Assembly: GCF_004138335.1 (NCBI RefSeq)
Contig: NZ_RYFW01000001.1
Location: forward strand, 2,935,244-2,999,243
Reading direction: 5' to 3'
From: Peristeroidobacter agariperforans
GTDB taxonomy: Bacteria; Pseudomonadota; Gammaproteobacteria; Steroidobacterales; Steroidobacteraceae
Length of the DNA stretch: 64,000 nucleotides
Made by a program: the position numbers and the translations under genes. Under the pieces are notes generated by a model. It had not been told where the DNA came from. It searched no databases and saw only the letters and a list, made by a program, of their open reading frames with translations. Shown piece after piece: positions 60,049 through 64,000 of this stretch. Position 1 is the stretch's first letter. The number at the start of each line of letters is the position of its first letter.

Positions 60049-62868
60049 CTAGCGTTCGATCGAGTGCCGGCCGCCATCGACGACCGTGCCGTCGGTGCGG
60101 ACGAATTCCAAGTGATATTCCATCGCCTTGGCATCGCCCGCCGGTGTGCTGAACTCGAAGGGATGGCGCTGGTCGACCAGTGTGCGCTCACCGCGCTCGC
60201 TTTTCAGCGTGACGCGTGCCGACTTCACATCGCTGTCGGACGCGGAGGTCCAGAGATAGAAGTCGTGCCGGCCGGCGAATGAAAGGAACATCGCGGTGGC
60301 GTTTCCGACCGGCGTCTGATCGGTGCGGAAGCCTTTATCGCTGGGAGCCGCCTGAGCATTGAAGTAGTCAGTGTGCAGCCGTGTGAACACAGGCAGGCCA
60401 TCCACGGCGATTGCCGTCAGTCCTTTCGATGAGAGTGGCAGCGTTACCGAGCCATTGACCACTGTTGTCGTGCCGGCGGGTTTGCCGTCGACCCAGACGC
60501 GAGCGCTGTACTCTCGACCGGGCTGGTAGGGCACGCGCTCGCGGTCCAAAGTCACCGTGACTTTGCGGGCGTCGGGCGACTCGTTGCTGAGCGCCAGATA
60601 GAAGCGGTCGTTGCCGTAGCCGGTCAGATAGTTGGCTTGCGGATCGCTGCTCGTGACGAGGCGTCGTGGCATCCATAAACGAACGTTGTTGTCGCCCATG
60701 AATTTTCCAGGACGGTCGCCATACACTTTGCTGCGCAGGTACGCGTAGCCCTGCGCGTAGCGCGCCGGAAATTCGATGGCGCCTTGCGAGCGCGTCTCGA
60801 AGTCGGACATCAAGTAATCGGTCAGCAGCGCGATGTGCGGCCAGACATGATTGAAGTACACCTCGTTGTAGGTGAGATTCGAGAACGGACGCTGCAGATA
60901 GTCGCTGCGGGCATAGACGTTCGAGAACCTCACATTGATGTCATACCCCGGGAAGCTCTTGTAACGGCCGACGATCGCCGACCGGGCCGCGTCGTGCAGG
61001 AAAGAATCGTTCGCTGCCGCAGCGATACGCAGCTCATAGGCCGCATGGTGTGCAAGGAACGTTGCGGGATTGAGGTGATAGGTGGTCTGCGCTTCCGGCG
61101 TCAGGCCGACCTGCGATACTTGCCACGCAGGCAGGGTAATTTCCGGCGTCGGGATGCCCGGCGAATCGGGGCTGGCCATGAAGTAGCCGACGGGGGCAGC
61201 GCCGCCGCGATCCACAGTGATTTCGCCACCGGGCACGCGCGGGTAGTACCAGGCATAACTCGCGTAGGTCCGGGCGCCGGCCTGAGCGGCGGCGAGATAG
61301 CGCGGCTCCTTCGTTTCCTGCCACAGCTCGAATAGCTCGACGAACTTCGGTGCGAAGTCGGACCAGAACTGGCCACCGGTCTGGAGACGAACATCGCTGA
61401 AATCACGTTGCGGCGTACTGATGCGAGCCTTGATGTACTTATCCGCGATGGAGCGCGCGGCGTTGAGATGCGTCTTGTCGCCGGTCAGCCGGTACAGTGC
61501 CAGCTTGTCCCAGAAGGTCGCGCCATCGCTGACCATCAGCAGGTTCAGCTGGCGCGGTTTGCCGGCGAGTTCGAGAGCATAGTGTCGGAACACAGGGCTC
61601 TGGCCGTGCGACATCTGATACAGCTCGGCTAATTCCGAAACCTCGGCGGCAGGCCCTTTCATGTCGCGAGCCGCGTTCTGTCCGTCGCTATCCGGCAGAG
61701 TGTTATAGAGATACTTCGTGCGCGACATCAAGAATTCGGTGATCGGCAGCGCGCGCAGACGATACACCTCGGGATCGTCCTGAATGAGCGCAGCGGCGAG
61801 GGGGTGCAGCGCCGAGACGACCTTCACCGTGCCCTTCACGTCGGTGTTGTAGTCGAAGCCACGCAGATCGGCGTCCCAACCCGCGTGCACGTCGTCCATC
61901 GCGAACTCGGTCATCGTATCGATCGTTGCATTCAACGATTGCTCGAAGTTCTGGCGATAGTCATTGAAGCCGAACAAGCTGCGTGCCGCTTCGGTGAATG
62001 CTTGATACCAGTCGCCGCTGACCAGCAGCGGCCGCACCGAGAAGGTTGCGCTCTCGCCGGCGTCGAAGTGCGAATCGGTTTGTCCCAACAGCGGCGCAAA
62101 GGCGGTGGGCTGAGCCTCGCCTTTGGGATTACGAAGCATCACGCCAAAGCGGGCGTTTGCGATAGTCGGGAGGCGATACGGGCTTTCGGCGGGATCGACG
62201 CTGAGGCCGCGAGTCACGCCATCGCGCGTTACCAGCGTAAGGGGCAAGCCGCCCATGCTCTCTGCAGTCATCAACGGAGCGCGCGGAAAACGCTTCTCCT
62301 GCCAGATGAGCGGTTGGAGAAAGCCGTCATCGCTGGCGGGATTGCTCGCTGGTGCGCCGGTGTAGCCGACGGTGTACCAGCCCGGCGTACGTGCGGTGAA
62401 CTTCCAGGAGATACGTGGCGCTTCGCCAGCAATGGGGCGCAGTTCGGCTTCCAAGGTGAAATCAGGATTGGCAGCGAAGGTCCATGCAGTGCCGCCGTTG
62501 TCCAGAGCGCGGCTGCTGGTGGCGCGAACTTCAGTAACCGCGCCGGCTTCATAAACAATGTCCGTGTTGCCGTTGCCGTTAGCGGCTCGCCAGCGCGGCA
62601 GCGGGTAATTCTCCACGTTCACGCCTTCGAGGCTTTCGCCGGGCGTCGAGGCAAAGCCTGACAGTCCGAGCTTCGGATCGGACGTGGCTTTGATGACGGT
62701 GAACACCGGTTGATACACCGCGCGCTTGCCGGCACGTTCGATAGTAATCGCGTTGTTCGCCGCGGGTTTGAGCTGGTACGACTCGGTGGACGAAGCCGCC
62801 GCTGTGGCACTGGCGACGCAGGCGGCAAGAAACAACGTAGAGCGGATCAGATCGCGAGTGCCGTTCAT
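60049..62868 (-). CDS. Large secreted protein, probable glycoside hydrolase of unrecognised family
   Basis: A 939-residue protein with AGGATGAGGG before its ATG and a signal peptide (LFLAACVASATAAA). The first 290 residues are a beta-sandwich, about 300-680 are mostly helical with acidic/aromatic motifs (FAMDDVHAGWDADLRGFDYN, GGQFWSDFAPKFVELFELW, YNEVYFNHVWPHIALL) and the last 220 are beta-rich. This layout is common in (alpha/alpha)6-barrel polysaccharide hydrolases and lyases, but I cannot name the family. It follows an enolase-superfamily gene by 11 bases in one operon, hinting at acidic sugars as substrate. Confidence 0.6.
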   Translation of the reverse strand: MNGTRDLIRSTLFLAACVASATAAASSTESYQLKPAANNAITIERAGKRAVYQPVFTVIKATSDPKLGLSGFASTPGESLEGVNVENYPLPRWRAANGNGNTDIVYEAGAVTEVRATSSRALDNGGTAWTFAANPDFTLEAELRPIAGEAPRISWKFTARTPGWYTVGYTGAPASNPASDDGFLQPLIWQEKRFPRAPLMTAESMGGLPLTLVTRDGVTRGLSVDPAESPYRLPTIANARFGVMLRNPKGEAQPTAFAPLLGQTDSHFDAGESATFSVRPLLVSGDWYQAFTEAARSLFGFNDYRQNFEQSLNATIDTMTEFAMDDVHAGWDADLRGFDYNTDVKGTVKVVSALHPLAAALIQDDPEVYRLRALPITEFLMSRTKYLYNTLPDSDGQNAARDMKGPAAEVSELAELYQMSHGQSPVFRHYALELAGKPRQLNLLMVSDGATFWDKLALYRLTGDKTHLNAARSIADKYIKARISTPQRDFSDVRLQTGGQFWSDFAPKFVELFELWQETKEPRYLAAAQAGARTYASYAWYYPRVPGGEITVDRGGAAPVGYFMASPDSPGIPTPEITLPAWQVSQVGLTPEAQTTYHLNPATFLAHHAAYELRIAAAANDSFLHDAARSAIVGRYKSFPGYDINVRFSNVYARSDYLQRPFSNLTYNEVYFNHVWPHIALLTDYLMSDFETRSQGAIEFPARYAQGYAYLRSKVYGDRPGKFMGDNNVRLWMPRRLVTSSDPQANYLTGYGNDRFYLALSNESPDARKVTVTLDRERVPYQPGREYSARVWVDGKPAGTTTVVNGSVTLPLSSKGLTAIAVDGLPVFTRLHTDYFNAQAAPSDKGFRTDQTPVGNATAMFLSFAGRHDFYLWTSASDSDVKSARVTLKSERGERTLVDQRHPFEFSTPAGDAKAMEYHLEFVRTDGTVVDGGRHSIER

Positions 62869-62879
62869 CCCTCATCCTC

Positions 62880-64000
62880 TTACTTTGCGTGTCGAAGCAA
62901 CTGCTCGGCGTTGAGTTCAATACCCAGACCCGCGCCGGCTGGCGCAAACAAATAACCGTTCTTCACTTCCGCAGGGGTGGCTGCAATGGCAGCGCCAATC
63001 GGGTTCTTGCCGATCCAGTACTCACACACGATGCTGTTCGGCATGGCAACGGCCAGGTGCGCGCTGGCGGCAACGTGCACGGCCGATCCAATGCTGACGT
63101 GCGGCTGGAAGGCGAGGCCGAAACAATCGGCAAGCTCGGCGATGCGCCGACATTCGGTGATGCCGCCGGCGCGACAAACGTCGGGCTGCACGATATCGAT
63201 CGCGCGGTTGCGGATCAGCTCGACGGTTTCGTGCCGGGTCATGATCGAATCCAGCGCGATCGGAATGCTCAGCCGTTGCGCCAGCTCCGCATACCCTTCG
63301 ACGTCTTCGGGAGGAATCGGCATTTCGAAGAATCCGACGCCCAGCTCTTCCATCGCTTCGCCGAGCCGCATCGCATCGGCGCGCGAATAAACACCCGCGG
63401 CGTCGGCGTAGATGCTGAAATCGTCACCGACTCCATCGCGGATCGCGCGGATCGCCCGTAAGTCACCGCGCACGCCGCGCCCGATCGCCATTTTGACGCC
63501 GGTGTAACCCGCGGCTCGAAGTGACCGTGCTTCTTCAACCAGCTCTGCGATGGCTTCATTGGGCGCCTCCAGGGGGAGCGATGGAATGCCGGAGGCATAA
63601 ACGCGCACGCTTTCCCGCATTTTGCCGCCGAGCAATGTTGAGATTGGTGCGCCGGCGGCCTGACCCGCCAGGTCCCACAGCGCGATGTCGACACCGGCGA
63701 TCGCTTCGATATAGAAGCCGGCGCGGTGTCCTCGAACCCGCATGCCCGCATACATTCGTTCCCAGAGCACGAGCACGTCGCGCGGATCGGCGCCGATCAA
63801 AATATCCTTGAGCAGCAGATCGACGATCTTTGCAGTCGCCTGCGGAGCGACGGGCGCTTTGGCCTCGCCCCAACCGACGTGGCCGCTGTCGGTTTCGATG
63901 CGGACGATGACGGTATCGATGGTGCGTGAATAAACAAACTTTCTTCGCAGCGGGACGGGGTACTCAGTCGACAGCTCCGCCTGGCCTGCGGCGCGTTCGG
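62880..64000 (-). CDS. Mandelate racemase/muconate lactonizing (enolase superfamily) enzyme, 5' end outside window
   Basis: The frame stays open to the window edge, so the gene runs past 64000; about 373 codons are seen. The N-terminal lid includes TDSGHVGWGEAKAP. The barrel shows GVKMAIG (catalytic Lys region), IYADAAGVYSR and FFEMPIPPED (metal-binding Asp and Glu), ALDSIMTRHE in place of the usual Gly-Glu, VQPDVCRAGG, and QPHVSIGSAVH (catalytic His). It probably dehydrates or epimerises an acid sugar in the cytoplasm. The third metal ligand appears to be Asp rather than Glu. It heads the operon with the 939-residue secreted protein. Confidence 0.82.
   Translation of the reverse strand, partial: ERAAGQAELSTEYPVPLRRKFVYSRTIDTVIVRIETDSGHVGWGEAKAPVAPQATAKIVDLLLKDILIGADPRDVLVLWERMYAGMRVRGHRAGFYIEAIAGVDIALWDLAGQAAGAPISTLLGGKMRESVRVYASGIPSLPLEAPNEAIAELVEEARSLRAAGYTGVKMAIGRGVRGDLRAIRAIRDGVGDDFSIYADAAGVYSRADAMRLGEAMEELGVGFFEMPIPPEDVEGYAELAQRLSIPIALDSIMTRHETVELIRNRAIDIVQPDVCRAGGITECRRIAELADCFGLAFQPHVSIGSAVHVAASAHLAVAMPNSIVCEYWIGKNPIGAAIAATPAEVKNGYLFAPAGAGLGIELNAEQLLRHAK

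Overview
The window is GC-rich and densely coded on both strands. It carries many secreted glycosidases and peptidases, three large TonB-dependent receptors and short intergenic gaps. It reads as the chromosome of an aerobic, plant-polymer-degrading gammaproteobacterium. Steroidobacteraceae or a Xanthomonas relative is my best guess, made from gene style only. I saw no tRNA, rRNA, CRISPR array, insertion sequence or phage gene.

Region 1 (1-5489): the tail of a cupin-type regulator, then a tight operon of a secreted S9 peptidase, a Tat-exported class C-like serine hydrolase and a class A-like beta-lactamase-fold protein.

Region 2 (5490-22795) looks like a self-contained system for using hydroxyproline-rich plant glycoproteins (extensin type). 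It holds a hydroxyproline 2-epimerase, a DadA-type D-hydroxyproline dehydrogenase, a DapA-family deaminase, an APC amino acid permease, two DUF885 metallopeptidases, a GH127 beta-L-arabinofuranosidase, a DUF5695 protein, a TonB receptor and a GntR/FCD regulator. The same type of 15-bp palindrome sits at 5533, 14748 and 18944, in front of every transcription unit of the region. The proposed order of events is: import glycopeptides, trim Hyp-linked arabinose, hydrolyse peptides, take up Hyp, epimerise, oxidise, deaminate. The last enzyme, alpha-ketoglutarate semialdehyde dehydrogenase, is not in the window.

Region 3 (22901-42240) is a pectin/rhamnogalacturonan locus made of two convergent arms that meet at 33317-33478. 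The right-going arm has a TonB receptor, a DUF4450/GH142-like protein, a GH28 and a PL1 lyase. The left-going arm has a TonB receptor, a GH105, a DUF4861 protein and a PL22 domain fused to a large glycosidase-like domain. Both arms start at a TGACACCGGTGTCA-like palindrome; no obvious cognate regulator lies in the window.

Region 4 (42356-49864): an NTF2-like protein, a cupin, a modular GH10 xylanase, a GntP-type permease and a DUF748/AsmA-like envelope protein.

Region 5 (50274-53143): norR and hmp are divergent, with three NorR-type repeats and a textbook sigma-54 promoter, giving nitric oxide detoxification.

Region 6 (53238-57893) is a compact, little-known gene set: a membrane protein, a winged-helix regulator, a cis-prenyltransferase, a B12-binding radical SAM enzyme, a phosphoglycosyltransferase and a DUF1223 protein. 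Two almost identical palindromes (53238 and 54293) bracket the regulator.

Region 7 (58047-64000): two alpha/beta hydrolases, then a leftward pair of an enolase-superfamily enzyme (cut by the window end) and a 939-residue secreted protein of unknown family.

All functions are read from sequence patterns. No database search was possible.
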